Positions 18,475 to 27,390 are shown, counted from the stretch's first letter. The stretch: 64,000 nucleotides of DNA from Sphaerisporangium album (GCF_003323745.1 NZ_QOIL01000006.1:62001-126000); one strand, 5' to 3'. Program-made: numbers and translations. The notes: generated by a model not told the origin, from the letters alone.

Positions 18475-19758
18475 TCAGACGGCCGTGCCGCCCGTCGCGA
18501 TCTCCTCGATCAGGTCGGCGGCCCTGCGCACGCCGTCGCGGCGGCGGATCTCCTCGCCCGCCTCGGCCAGGCGCGCCCGCAGCGCGGTGTCCCCGAGCAG
18601 CCGGTCCAGGGCGGACCGCAGTTCGTCGTCGGTGAAGGTGTAGGTGGACAGGCGGACGCCGAGACCCAGCTCGTCGATGCGCTGGGCGTTGTCGTACTGG
18701 TCCCAGAACAGCGGCAGCAGGATCATCGGCTTGCCGAAGTGCAGCGCCTCGGTGGTGGTGTTGTTGCCGCCGTGCGTGATGACCAGGTCCACCAGGGGCA
18801 GCACCTTGGTCTGCGGGAGGACCTCGGCGCCCCACATGTTGTCCGCCAGCTTGATCTCCTCGTGCAGCGTGCCCTTGGAGACGATGTAGCGGTGCGGCGT
18901 GGTGGCCAGCACGTCGATAACGCGCTGCATCAGCTCGACGTCGGCCGAGCCGAGCGAGCCGAGCGAGAAGTAGATCAGCGCGCCGTCGCCGCCGGCCAGC
19001 GACTCGGGCACCTCGAAGCTCTGGTCGGTCTCACGCACCGAGGAGTCCAGGCGGAACCACGTCGGGCCGAGCGGACGGGCGTCGGTGTAGTCCGCGATCT
19101 CGGGGAACACGTACAGGTTGCGGTCGCCCTCGTGGATGAACTCCAGCTCGGGCAGCGGCGGCGCGCCCTGCTCGACGACCCACTCGTTGAACGCGGTCCA
19201 GATCTCGCGGTGCGTGCGGTCGTACTCGGCGCGGAAGGCGTCCCACTCGCCGCGGTCGTCCGCGGGCAGGCCGCTGAACGCGGGCGCGACGTCCTCGCCC
19301 TTCATCTCCAGCGGGTTGCAGGAGACGATGCGGACGAACGGCTTGCCGGCGGTGAGCAGCGCGGGGAAGGTGATCACGTTGTCCTCGACGATGACGTCGG
19401 GGTTCACCCGCTCGATGATCGCCTTGAGCTGCGGCTCGCAGTACTTGGCGCCGTCGATGAGCGCGTCCCAGATCGGCTTGGTGACGGTCTCGAGCTGCGC
19501 GAGGGTCGACTTGCGGTACTCGGGGGCGGTGTCGCGGATGAAGTCCTTCCAGAACTGGCCCGCGTCCTGCTCCTCCTCGGCGGGCGGGGCGAGGTCGACC
19601 AGGTCCTCCTCGAACCCCATCGCGACGAGCTTGCCCTTCCACGACGCCTCGGCCGCGAACACCACGCGGTGGCCCCGGCGACGCAGGATGTCGCCGATGC
19701 CGATGCAGTTGTTCGTCGGCCCGTAGGCGCTCTCCGGCATGAAAAGTATGGTGGCCAT
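18475..19758 (-). CDS. GT1-family glycosyltransferase, macrolide (MGT/UGT) type
   Basis: This 427-residue GT-B glycosyltransferase belongs to the UGT/MGT group that moves sugars from NDP-sugars to hydrophobic acceptors. The C-terminal donor site has HGGNNTTTEALHFGKP and then PLFWDQYDNAQR, with the usual His, Gly and Asp-Gln positions. The N-terminal half starts MATILFMPESAYGPTN. Such enzymes glycosylate antibiotics, either as a biosynthetic step or for self-protection. The gene is divergent from a TetR regulator, and an inverted repeat lies just before its ribosome site (GGAG). That is the layout of an inducible resistance or tailoring gene. Confidence 0.88.
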   Translation of the reverse strand: MATILFMPESAYGPTNNCIGIGDILRRRGHRVVFAAEASWKGKLVAMGFEEDLVDLAPPAEEEQDAGQFWKDFIRDTAPEYRKSTLAQLETVTKPIWDALIDGAKYCEPQLKAIIERVNPDVIVEDNVITFPALLTAGKPFVRIVSCNPLEMKGEDVAPAFSGLPADDRGEWDAFRAEYDRTHREIWTAFNEWVVEQGAPPLPELEFIHEGDRNLYVFPEIADYTDARPLGPTWFRLDSSVRETDQSFEVPESLAGGDGALIYFSLGSLGSADVELMQRVIDVLATTPHRYIVSKGTLHEEIKLADNMWGAEVLPQTKVLPLVDLVITHGGNNTTTEALHFGKPMILLPLFWDQYDNAQRIDELGLGVRLSTYTFTDDELRSALDRLLGDTALRARLAEAGEEIRRRDGVRRAADLIEEIATGGTAV

Positions 19759-19772
19759 CAGTACTCCATCGG

Positions 19773-19792
19773 ATTTGAAGGACGATTCAAAT
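19773..19792. promoter_or_regulatory. Candidate TetR operator
   Basis: A perfect inverted repeat, ATTTGAA-n6-TTCAAAT, lies 14 bases upstream of the glycosyltransferase start and 100 bases upstream of the divergent tetR. It is the only strong palindrome in the gap, and its size fits a TetR dimer. A weaker CTCCAG-n11-CTGGAG repeat lies about 20 bases further toward tetR. Confidence 0.5.
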
Positions 19793-19892
19793 ACGTCTGG
19801 GCGGGGTAGGTCAAACTCCAGTTTCGTATGGCCTGGAGGGGAAGAGTGGTTTTACACTCCAACTTCAACAACGGGGCACAGGGGAGGCTGGC

Positions 19893-20507
19893 ATGAGCTC
19901 GCGCAAGAGCCGCGCGGACCGGCGGGTGGACCTCATCGAGGCCGCGCGCCGGGCGATCCTCAGGTACGGCACCCAGGGCGTGCACCTCAACCATGTCGCC
20001 GAGGAGGCCGGGCTCACGTCGGGGGCGGTCCTCTACCACTACCCCGACCTCAGCGAGCTGCTGGTCGAGGCGCACCACGCCGGCATGGAGCGGTTCTACG
20101 AGCTGCGCGTCAAGCGCGTCTCGGGCCTCAGCGACCCCGCGCAGAAGCTGGTGGTCACGATCCGGTCCGGGCTGCCGGTCGGCCCGGACGACCCGGGCGT
20201 GCGGCTGCTGAACGAGCTCGGCGGCGCGGCGGCCCGCAACCGGGTGTACGCCGTGCTGCTGACCACGCTGTACGACCGGCAGGTCGCGATGTACCAGTCC
20301 ATCCTGGACACCGGCGCGGCGCTCGGCGTCTTCACGCTGACGGGGGACTCGGTGGTGATCGCGCGCAACCTCGTCGCGCTGGAGGACGCCTACGGCTACC
20401 GCATCACCGCGCGCCACCCCGTGATCGGCCCCGACCAGGCGGCCGAGCTCATCCTCAGCTACGCCAGGACGGTCACCGGCAACATGCTGGAAGCCCCCGT
20501 CAACTGA
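19893..20507 (+). CDS. TetR family transcriptional regulator
   Basis: This 204-residue repressor has an N-terminal helix-turn-helix (about 12-55), ILRYGTQGVHLNHVAEEAGLTSGAVLYHYPDLSELL, with the GAVLYHYP signature of TetR proteins. The ligand-binding C-terminus is not conserved. The ATG has a GGGGAGG site five bases upstream. It is divergent from the glycosyltransferase and probably controls it through the repeat at 19773. The inducer is not predictable from sequence. Confidence 0.9.
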   Translation: MSSRKSRADRRVDLIEAARRAILRYGTQGVHLNHVAEEAGLTSGAVLYHYPDLSELLVEAHHAGMERFYELRVKRVSGLSDPAQKLVVTIRSGLPVGPDDPGVRLLNELGGAAARNRVYAVLLTTLYDRQVAMYQSILDTGAALGVFTLTGDSVVIARNLVALEDAYGYRITARHPVIGPDQAAELILSYARTVTGNMLEAPVN

Positions 20508-20542
20508 CCCGTCGACCGGCGGCGCGGCCGGCACCGCCGCGC

Positions 20543-21607
20543 TCACCGCGCGATCAGCACGGCGTCCGAGGCGGACCAGCCCAGCCCGACCTCGGCGCCG
20601 GCCGTCACGCGCGTCGGCCCCTGCGTCGCGACGAGCACCGGCCGTTCGTGGCCGGGCACGCGGACGGCGATGTGGGAGACGCCGCCGTAGAAGCTGACGT
20701 CGGCGACGACGCCGGACAGGACGCCCCCCGCGCCGAGCCGGATCGACTCGGGGCGGACGCCGAGCAGCGCGGGCGTCCCGGCGGCCAGACCGCCCTGCGC
20801 GGGCAGGGTGCCGAGGCCGGGCGCCGACAGGCCCTCTCCCACGGCGGTTCCCTCGAACAGGTTGTTGGCCCCGATGAACCCCGCGACGAACGGCGTGCCC
20901 GGCCGCTCGTACAGGCGCACGGGCGCGTCCACCTGCTCCACGCGACCCGCCTGGAGCACGGCGATACGGTCGGCCAGCGACATCGCCTCCTCCTGGTCGT
21001 GGGTGACCACGACGAAGGTGATGCCGACCTCGTGCTGCAGCCGCTTGAGTTCGAGCTGCATCTCGGCGCGGACCTTCTTGTCCAGCGCGGACAACGGCTC
21101 GTCCAGCAGCAGCAGCCGGGGCCGCTTGACGATGGCCCTGGCCAGGGCCACCCGCTGCCGCTGGCCGCCGGAGAGCTGGTGGGGGCGGCGGCCGGCCTGC
21201 TCGGTGAGGCCGACGGTCGCGAGCACCTCCGCCACCCGTGAGGAGACCTCCCCCCGGGGAAGGCCCTCGCGCTCCAGCCCGTAGGCGACGTTCTTGGCCA
21301 CGCTCATGTGGGGGAACAGCGCGTAGGACTGGAACATCAGGTTGACCGGGCGGCGGTGGGCCGGGCGCGCCAGCAGGTCGGCGCCGTCGAGGGTGACGGC
21401 ACCGGAGTCGGGCGCCTCGAAGCCGGCGAGGATGCGCAGGAGCGTGGTCTTGCCGCACCCGCTCGGGCCGAGCAGGGCGAAGAACTCACCCTGGCGGATG
21501 TCCAGGGAGACCTCGTCCAGCGCGACGACGTCGCCGAACCGGCGGGACACGCCCTCGATGCCCACCAGCGTCCGGGGGACGGCGGGCGCCTCGGGAACAG
21601 CACTCAT
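20543..21607 (-). CDS. Polyamine-type ABC transporter ATPase (PotA-like)
   Basis: This 354-residue ATPase has Walker A GPSGCGKTT, signature LSGGQRQRVALARA, Walker B LLLLDEPLSALD and a C-terminal TOBE/OB domain (about 270-350), as in PotA. The ATG at 21607 overlaps the stop codon of the upstream permease (ATGA). It is the last gene of a four-gene minus-strand operon ordered binding protein, permease, permease, ATPase. The substrate group (polyamines, amino sugars or opine-like compounds) is judged from the permeases and binding protein. Confidence 0.9.
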   Translation of the reverse strand: MSAVPEAPAVPRTLVGIEGVSRRFGDVVALDEVSLDIRQGEFFALLGPSGCGKTTLLRILAGFEAPDSGAVTLDGADLLARPAHRRPVNLMFQSYALFPHMSVAKNVAYGLEREGLPRGEVSSRVAEVLATVGLTEQAGRRPHQLSGGQRQRVALARAIVKRPRLLLLDEPLSALDKKVRAEMQLELKRLQHEVGITFVVVTHDQEEAMSLADRIAVLQAGRVEQVDAPVRLYERPGTPFVAGFIGANNLFEGTAVGEGLSAPGLGTLPAQGGLAAGTPALLGVRPESIRLGAGGVLSGVVADVSFYGGVSHIAVRVPGHERPVLVATQGPTRVTAGAEVGLGWSASDAVLIAR

Positions 21608-22377
21608 CTCAGGGACTCCGTCAGTCGGGTCATCCGCTGCGCGACGATGATCACGGTGAAGCTGACCGCGAGCAGGATCGTCGCCAGCGCGTTGATCTCG
21701 GGGGTGACCCCGAAGCGGACCATCGAGTAGATCACGATGGGCAGCGTCGGCTGGGTGGGCGCGGCGGTGAAGAACGCGATCACGAACTCGTCCAGCGAAA
21801 GCGTGAACGCCAGCAGCGCGCCCGCCGCGATGCCGGGGGCCAGCGCCGGGAGCGTGATGCGCGTGAAGGTGGCGAGCGGCGTCGCGCCGAGGTCGCGGGA
21901 GGCCTCCTCCAGCGAGGTGTCGGCGTGGGTGAGCCGTGTTCGCACGACCGCCGCGACGAACGCCATGCCGAAGACCGTGTGGGCCAGGACGATCGACCAC
22001 AGGCCGAGCGTCACCTGCACCAGGTTGTAGAACACCAGCAGGCCGATGCCGACCACGATGTCGGGGAGCACGGCGGGCAGCAGGCCGAGCGCGTCCAGCA
22101 GCCGGGACCGCGTGTAGCGGGCCATGCCCACGGCGAGCAGGGTGCCGAGGACGGTGGACAGCACGGTGGTGCCCACGGCCACGACGAGGGTGTTGATCAA
22201 CCCCTCCCGGACCGTCTCGTCCCCGGCGAGGGTGGCGTACCACTTCAGGCTCGCGCCCTCGAAGACGTACGGCGACCTGCCGGAGTTGAAGGACATCACG
22301 ACCAGCACGACGATGGGCGTGTACAGGAAGACGTAGGTGAGCCAGAACGGCACGTAGATGAGCCGGCGCCTAGCCAC
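21604..22377 (-). CDS. Polyamine-type ABC transporter permease (PotC-like)
   Basis: This 257-residue permease has six predicted membrane segments. The EAA loop, EEASRDLGATPLATFTRITLPALAPGI (key residues EA, LGA, LP, P), matches PotC-type proteins. The GTG start overlaps the end of the previous permease by eight bases, and the gene is coupled to the ATPase gene at its other end. Confidence 0.9.
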   Translation of the reverse strand: MARRRLIYVPFWLTYVFLYTPIVVLVVMSFNSGRSPYVFEGASLKWYATLAGDETVREGLINTLVVAVGTTVLSTVLGTLLAVGMARYTRSRLLDALGLLPAVLPDIVVGIGLLVFYNLVQVTLGLWSIVLAHTVFGMAFVAAVVRTRLTHADTSLEEASRDLGATPLATFTRITLPALAPGIAAGALLAFTLSLDEFVIAFFTAAPTQPTLPIVIYSMVRFGVTPEINALATILLAVSFTVIIVAQRMTRLTESLR

Positions 22378-23320
22378 GGCGGCCCTCCGTCCCTCCGTAG
22401 ACGCGCGACGCCCACGCCTGCAGGAACAGCAGGACGATCAGCACGGCGATGACGGCGAGCGCGAGCGCCGAGCCGAACGGATAGTCGCGGGCCTTCAGGA
22501 ACTGGTCCCTGATGAGGTTGCCCACCATGATCGACCGTCCGCCGCCGAGGATCTCCGGGATCACGAAGTTCCCCAGGGAGGGCACGAACACGAAGACGCA
22601 CCCGGTGAGGATGCCGGGCATGGTGAGCGGCAGCGTGACCGACAGGAAGGTGCGGGCGGGCCGCGCGCCGAGGTTGGCCGAGGCCTCGCCGAGCTGCGGG
22701 TCGAGCCGCTCGATGGCCGCGTACAGCGGGAGGATCATCAGCGGCAGGTAGGAGTACAACAGGCCGGTGACGATCGTGCCCTGGTTGTAGAGCAGCTCCA
22801 GCGGCTTGTCGATGATCCCGATGCCGGTGAGCGCCTCGTTCACCAGGCCCGGCCCGCTCAGCATGATCACCCAGGCGTAGACCCGGATGAGGAAGTTGGT
22901 CCAGAACGGGAGGACCACGGCGACCAGCGCGATCGTCTTCCACTTGCGGGGCAGCCGGGCGATGGCGTACGCGGTCGGGTAGCCGAGGAGCAGGGCGACC
23001 AGCGTCGTCAGCGCGGCGATCTTGATGGACCCGAGGACGATGTGGAAGTACAGCGGGTCGAACAGGCGGGTGAAGTTCTCGCTCGTCGCCTCGTAGACCA
23101 CCCCGCCGAACCGCCCCCTGCGGAAGACGGTGTAGCTGAGGACCAGGGCCAGCGGCACCAGCAGCAGGACGAAGAGATAACCGAGCCCCGGGCCGAGGAA
23201 GGCCAGGCGCGCGCCCGCCGTCCCGAGGGCCCGCGACCGGCGTGACGACCGGCGCGGCGGCCGGCCGGCCGTGGGGCCGGGCGCCGCGCCGGGTGGTGCG
23301 AGGTCGTGCTTCGCAGTCAA
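22370..23320 (-). CDS. Polyamine-type ABC transporter permease (PotB-like)
   Basis: This 316-residue permease is the larger partner of the pair. A basic N-terminal extension of about 35 residues (RPPRRSSRRSRALG) precedes the first TM segment (LGYLFVLLLVPLALVLSYTVF), and the EAA loop has EASANLGARPARTF. The reading frame offers only a TTG near the start (LTAKHDLAPPG), 33 bases after the binding-protein stop codon, with GAGACGG upstream. The exact start is therefore uncertain. Confidence 0.88.
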   Translation of the reverse strand: MTAKHDLAPPGAAPGPTAGRPPRRSSRRSRALGTAGARLAFLGPGLGYLFVLLLVPLALVLSYTVFRRGRFGGVVYEATSENFTRLFDPLYFHIVLGSIKIAALTTLVALLLGYPTAYAIARLPRKWKTIALVAVVLPFWTNFLIRVYAWVIMLSGPGLVNEALTGIGIIDKPLELLYNQGTIVTGLLYSYLPLMILPLYAAIERLDPQLGEASANLGARPARTFLSVTLPLTMPGILTGCVFVFVPSLGNFVIPEILGGGRSIMVGNLIRDQFLKARDYPFGSALALAVIAVLIVLLFLQAWASRVYGGTEGRRG

Positions 23321-23353
23321 GGCAGCAGCCGTCTCAGTACCGTCTGGCCGTCA

Positions 23354-24496
23354 CTACTGGTTGGCCGCGATCTCTTGGGCCAGGCGGGTGTACTTCGTCG
23401 ACGCCTCGCCGAGGTCGACGATCGACTCGCCCTGCAGCAGCTCGGCCGGGTTCATCTGGAGCGGGGTGTTCTTCGCGATCAGGTCCGCGTTGTTCTTGGC
23501 GACGAGGTCCATGGCGGCCTTGTTCGGCACCTTGTAGAGGATGTTCTCGGCCACCCAGCTGTGGACCGCCGGGTCGAGGATGAAGTTGATGAAGGCGTGC
23601 GCCGCCTCCTTGTTCTTGGACGTCTTCATGATGACCATGGTGTCCGACCAGAGGTCGCTGCCCTCCTTCGGCACCGCGAACTTGATCTTCGGGTTCGTGG
23701 TCGGGCACCAGCCGTCCCACGCCTCCACCATGGCCGCCTCGCCCTTGTCCAGCTTGTCGCCGAACGTGGTGTCGTCGTAGGCGAGCAGCGTCTTCTTGGC
23801 CTTCAGGAGCAGGTCCTTGGCCTGGGCGAGCTGCTGGTCGTCGGTGGTGTTGATGGAGAAGCCGAGCGCCTTGAGCGCCGGCAGGGCGAGCCACCGCTCG
23901 GTGGTCATCATCGTGACCTTGCCGCGCAGGTCGGCCGGCGGGCTGAGGATGTCGTTCCAGCTCTGCGGCGGCGTCTTCACCAGGTCCGTGCGGTAGCAGA
24001 TGCCGGTGGTGCCCCAGGTGTAGGGCACCGAGAACTTGTTGCCCTTGTCGAACGAGAGCTGCGACGCCTCGGGGTACAGGTTGGCGAGGTTCGGGATCAG
24101 CTCGGGGTGGAGCGGCTCCAGCAGCCCCTGCTCGTTCAGCGCCTGGGCGTACTGGCCCGAGACGAAGGCGACGTCGATGCCGCTGTCGCCGCCCGCGGTG
24201 AGCTTGGCCATGGCCATCTCGTTGGTGTCGTGGATGGCGACCTTGACGTCGAAGCCGAGCTTCGGATTCTGCTTGACCCGCTCGGGCAGGTCCTTCGGGC
24301 TGTAGCCATCCCAGATCGTGATGTTGAGCGACTGCTTCTTGAGGTCGGCATTGGGGTTGAGCTGGTCGGCCGCCGCGCTGGGCGCCGCTCCGTCCGCGCT
24401 CGTCGTGCTGCTACCACCACATGCCGCGAGCGCAAGCGCAAGACCGGCGGCGAGCGCCGCGGCCGGAAGACGACGGGTGTACCGGATTCGGGACAC
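23354..24496 (-). CDS. Polyamine-type ABC transporter binding lipoprotein (PotD-like)
   Basis: This 380-residue extracellular binding protein begins with a lipoprotein signal (LPAAALAAGLALALAAC, Cys at about 26). It has the PotD/PotF fold, with motifs such as NITIWDGYSPKDLPE and VPYTWGTTGICYRTD. A GTG start is preceded by AAGGAG at eight bases. It heads the importer operon and is divergent from the kinase-like gene at 24625. The sequence cannot distinguish putrescine or spermidine from amino-sugar conjugates. Confidence 0.9.
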   Translation of the reverse strand: MSRIRYTRRLPAAALAAGLALALAACGGSSTTSADGAAPSAAADQLNPNADLKKQSLNITIWDGYSPKDLPERVKQNPKLGFDVKVAIHDTNEMAMAKLTAGGDSGIDVAFVSGQYAQALNEQGLLEPLHPELIPNLANLYPEASQLSFDKGNKFSVPYTWGTTGICYRTDLVKTPPQSWNDILSPPADLRGKVTMMTTERWLALPALKALGFSINTTDDQQLAQAKDLLLKAKKTLLAYDDTTFGDKLDKGEAAMVEAWDGWCPTTNPKIKFAVPKEGSDLWSDTMVIMKTSKNKEAAHAFINFILDPAVHSWVAENILYKVPNKAAMDLVAKNNADLIAKNTPLQMNPAELLQGESIVDLGEASTKYTRLAQEIAANQ

Positions 24497-24624
24497 GGCC
24501 GCTACTCCTTAAGGTTTTGGACGTTCTGTGGTACGGGGGAAGACCGCAGTGCCTGACCTTCGCACGGCAGACCAAACCAGGAGTGTTGCAGTACATATCA
24601 ACATGAGCAAGACTTTTCCGGACA

Positions 24625-25803
24625 TTGTTAGCTCGTAGTTTGGTTGCTGAGTTGAATCCGAGTTCAACAGACACCGACGGCCTCACGGACGCGCGGTGGC
24701 CCCCGGTCGCGGGGGACGGCGCGACCGCGCGGCTCGTCGCGGCGCTGGCGCGCGGCGCGCGGCCACCGGAAGGGCACGTCGTCCAGAACTTCCATCCGTT
24801 GCCGCACATCAGTATCTCGGCCTCCGAGCGGGGCCTCGACGTGGACCAGACCAACCGCTCGGTCATCGTGGACGAACGGGTCGTCGTCAAGTGGCTCACC
24901 CCGCCGCTGCCGCTCCCCCAGCCCGCCCCGGAGGTCTACGCCCACCTGGCCGCCGTCGGCTTCATCGAGACCGCGCTGCCGTACACAGCGCTCATCGCCC
25001 GTGACGCCGGCGGGCCCGAGACGCTGGTCGCCCTCATGACGGCCTACCTGCCCGAGGCCCGCGACGGCTGGGAGTGGTGCGTGGACGAGGCCGAGGCCGG
25101 ACGCGCCGACTTCGCGGCCGACCTCGGACGCCTCGCCGCCGACCTGCACGCCGCCATGGCGACGCCCTCCCCCACGTTCCCCGATCCGGTCCGGCACACC
25201 GCCCCGGGCGAGGCGTGGGCCGTGCGCGCGGAGCGTGCGCTCGGCGAGGCGCTGGAGCTGACCGGCGGCGAGGACGGCGCGTGGCTGGCCGCCCATGCCG
25301 GAGCACTGGGCTCGGAGTTCGCCGCGCTCGGCCGCGCCGGCGCCACCCCGCTGATCCGCATCCACGGCGACCTGCACGTCGGCCAGGTCCTGCGCTGGCG
25401 CGACGGCTACGCCGTCATCGACTTCGACGGCAACCCGACCGTCTCCGGCGCCGAGCCCTTCCAGCCCGCCGCCCGCGACCTCGCGCAACTGCTCACGAGC
25501 CTGGACCACGTGGCCCAGGTGGCGATCATGCGCAGGGACGCCGGCCCCCGCCGCGCCCTGGGCTGGGCGTCCGTCGCGCGCGAGACTCTGCTGACGTCCT
25601 ACCGGGCGCGGCTCGCCGAGGCGGGGGCGCCGTGGGTGCTGGAGGAGTCCCTGCTCGCCGCGTTCGAGATCGAGCAGGAGTGCCGCGAACTCATCTACGC
25701 CGCCCGCCACCTCCCCCGCTGGCGCTACGCCCCCATGGGAGTCCTGCGCGCCCGTACGCCCGGCGAGACCGCCGTCCATGGCCCCGCCGAGGAGGACAAG
25801 TGA
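24625..25803 (+). CDS. Maltokinase-like sugar kinase, candidate glucosamine kinase
   Basis: This kinase of up to 392 residues has the aminoglycoside-phosphotransferase/maltokinase fold. An N-terminal cap is followed by the lobe with catalytic loop IHGDLHVGQVL (about 247-257) and metal site VIDFDGNP (about 265-272). In actinobacteria a branch of maltokinase-like proteins has been shown to phosphorylate glucosamine, and the coupled SIS gene here suits that branch. The start is unclear: only TTG codons (24625, 24640, 24652) are available and none has a good ribosome site. A TTGAA-n6-TTCAA repeat overlaps the last of these. Confidence 0.7.
   Translation: MLARSLVAELNPSSTDTDGLTDARWPPVAGDGATARLVAALARGARPPEGHVVQNFHPLPHISISASERGLDVDQTNRSVIVDERVVVKWLTPPLPLPQPAPEVYAHLAAVGFIETALPYTALIARDAGGPETLVALMTAYLPEARDGWEWCVDEAEAGRADFAADLGRLAADLHAAMATPSPTFPDPVRHTAPGEAWAVRAERALGEALELTGGEDGAWLAAHAGALGSEFAALGRAGATPLIRIHGDLHVGQVLRWRDGYAVIDFDGNPTVSGAEPFQPAARDLAQLLTSLDHVAQVAIMRRDAGPRRALGWASVARETLLTSYRARLAEAGAPWVLEESLLAAFEIEQECRELIYAARHLPRWRYAPMGVLRARTPGETAVHGPAEEDK
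24651..24668. promoter_or_regulatory. Inverted repeat at the kinase start, possible operator
   Basis: GTTGAA-n6-TTCAAC lies at the 5' end of the kinase gene. It has the same TTGAA-n6-TTCAA core and spacing as the repeat before the glycosyltransferase at 19773. This could mean the TetR protein at 19893 acts on both loci, or it may be chance. Confidence 0.3.
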
Positions 25804-26753
25804 ACCCCGAGCTCTATCTCGCCGACCTGGAGGCCAAGCCCGCGTCACTGGAGGCGCTGGCCGTCGCGATGGAGGCACGTGACCCGTTCGAGGAGTTGTC
25901 CCCGGGGATCCGCCGGGTGGTGTTCCTCGGCATGGGCAGTTCCCGGTACGCGGCTGGGGTCGCCGCGCTGCGGCTGCGCGCCGCCGGGGTGGACGCCGTC
26001 GCCGAGTACGCCTCGGCCGGGCTGGGGTACCCGCCGTCGGAGGAGACGCTCGTCGTGGCGATCTCGGCGACGGGCGGCAGCCGGGAGACCTTGGATGCAC
26101 TGTCGCGATACCAGGACAAATCACCCACCATGGTGCTGACCAACACCCCCGGCTCGCCGGTCACCGAGGGCGCGGGCACGGTCGTGCCGATGCTCGCGGG
26201 CGAGGAGCGCGGCGGGGTGTCGTGCCGCACCTTCCAGCACACGCTGGGTCTCCTGCTCGCCCTTGAGGCACGGCTCACCGGCGCCGGGACCGGAGTGCCC
26301 GGGCTGCTGCGCCGCGCCGCGGACGCCACGGCCGACCTGCTCGACCGCAGGGGGACGTGGCTCGCCGACGCGCTCGCGCTGCTGGACGGGCCGCACGGCG
26401 TCTACACGATCGCCCCGGCCGAGCGGCTCTCGTCCGCCGAGCAGTCGGCGCTGATGGTCCGCGAGGGGCCGCGCCGGCCCGCCGACGCGTGCGAGACCGG
26501 CGACTGGGCGCACGTCGACGTGTACCTCACCAAGACCCTCGACTACCGGGCGATCCTGTTCCCCGGCTCGCGCTACGACGCGCAGGCGATGGACTGGGTG
26601 CGGCGGCGCGGCTCCTCGGTGCTGGCGGTGGGCCCCGCCCCGGAGGGCGCGCGCGCCGTCAGGTACGCGGGCGACGACGACCCGGACGTGGCGCTGCTCA
26701 CCGAGACGCTGGTGGCCGAACTGGTGGCCGCGTCGTGGTGGGCGGCGGGCTGA
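25800..26753 (+). CDS. SIS-domain sugar isomerase/deaminase, GlmS C-domain-like
   Basis: This 317-residue protein has two SIS domains and no glutaminase domain. The first SIS motif is FLGMGSSRYAAGVAA, followed by VAISATGGSRETLDAL, the phosphosugar-binding Ser/Thr loop. Proteins of this shape deaminate glucosamine 6-phosphate (AgaS/NagB-II type) or cleave fructosamine 6-phosphates (FrlB type). The GTG start overlaps the kinase stop codon (GTGA), so kinase and SIS protein are made together. That supports a phosphorylate-then-deaminate route. A strong terminator follows at once. Confidence 0.82.
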   Translation: MNPELYLADLEAKPASLEALAVAMEARDPFEELSPGIRRVVFLGMGSSRYAAGVAALRLRAAGVDAVAEYASAGLGYPPSEETLVVAISATGGSRETLDALSRYQDKSPTMVLTNTPGSPVTEGAGTVVPMLAGEERGGVSCRTFQHTLGLLLALEARLTGAGTGVPGLLRRAADATADLLDRRGTWLADALALLDGPHGVYTIAPAERLSSAEQSALMVREGPRRPADACETGDWAHVDVYLTKTLDYRAILFPGSRYDAQAMDWVRRRGSSVLAVGPAPEGARAVRYAGDDDPDVALLTETLVAELVAASWWAAG

Positions 26754-26761
26754 GCCCGCGC

Positions 26762-26795
26762 GCGGTCCGGTACGGTGCCCGCCGTACCGGACCGC
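26762..26795. terminator. Bidirectional terminator between SIS gene and conservon 3
   Basis: A perfect 14-bp stem (GCGGTCCGGTACGG / CCGTACCGGACCGC) with a 6-base loop fills the 46-base gap between the convergent SIS gene and cvnD3. Confidence 0.85.
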
Positions 26796-26799
26796 CGCA

Positions 26800-27390
26800 T
26801 CAGTTCGTGCGGCCGTACACCGACCGGAGGGTGAGCACGTACTCCACCAGCGTGATGAGGGTGGACTTCACCGCGTCCCGGGACCGGGCGTCGGTGCGCA
26901 CGATCGGGATGTGCGGGGCCAGCGTCAGCGCCTCGCGGACCTCCTGCTCGGCGTGCGGGTAGTGCCCGTCCCAGCCGTTGATGCCGACGACGAACGGGAG
27001 CTGGGCCTCCTCGAAGTAGTCGATCGCCGGGAAGCAGTCCGCCAGCCGCCGCGTGTCCACCAGCACGACCGCGCCGATGGCGCCCCGCACCAGGTCGTCC
27101 CACATGAACCAGAACCGGTGCTGACCGGGCGTGCCGAACAGGTACAGGATCAGATCCTGGTCCAGCGAGAGCCGGCCGAAGTCCATCGCGACCGTGGTCG
27201 TCGTCTTGTGCGGAGTCAGACCCAGGTCGTCGATGCCGGCGCTGGCGTCGGTCATGACCGCCTCGGTGGTCAGCGGGAGGATCTCCGACACCGCCCCCAC
27301 GAAGGTGGTCTTGCCGACGCCGAAGCCGCCCGCGACGACGATCTTCGTCGACGTGAGCGCCCCGCCGCGGCTAGAGCCTGCGAAGTCCAC
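26800..27390 (-). CDS. cvnD: Conservon 3 GTP-binding protein CvnD
   Basis: This small GTPase (196 aa) has the same P-loop GGFGVGKTTFVGA, LFGTPGQHRF and NGWDG as the other copies. It differs at the C-terminus (VEYVLTLRSVYGRTN). The GTG start overlaps cvnC3 by 20 bases. It shares exact tracts of 187 and 121 bp with cvnD2, although the neighbouring cvnB and cvnC genes of the two conservons have diverged much more. Confidence 0.93.
   Translation of the reverse strand: MDFAGSSRGGALTSTKIVVAGGFGVGKTTFVGAVSEILPLTTEAVMTDASAGIDDLGLTPHKTTTTVAMDFGRLSLDQDLILYLFGTPGQHRFWFMWDDLVRGAIGAVVLVDTRRLADCFPAIDYFEEAQLPFVVGINGWDGHYPHAEQEVREALTLAPHIPIVRTDARSRDAVKSTLITLVEYVLTLRSVYGRTN

Noticed and set aside
24602-24637. 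Eleven-codon frame upstream of the kinase gene (starts MSKTFPDIV)
   Set aside because: It is very short, lacks a ribosome site and shows no regulatory codon pattern. It may be part of an untranslated leader.
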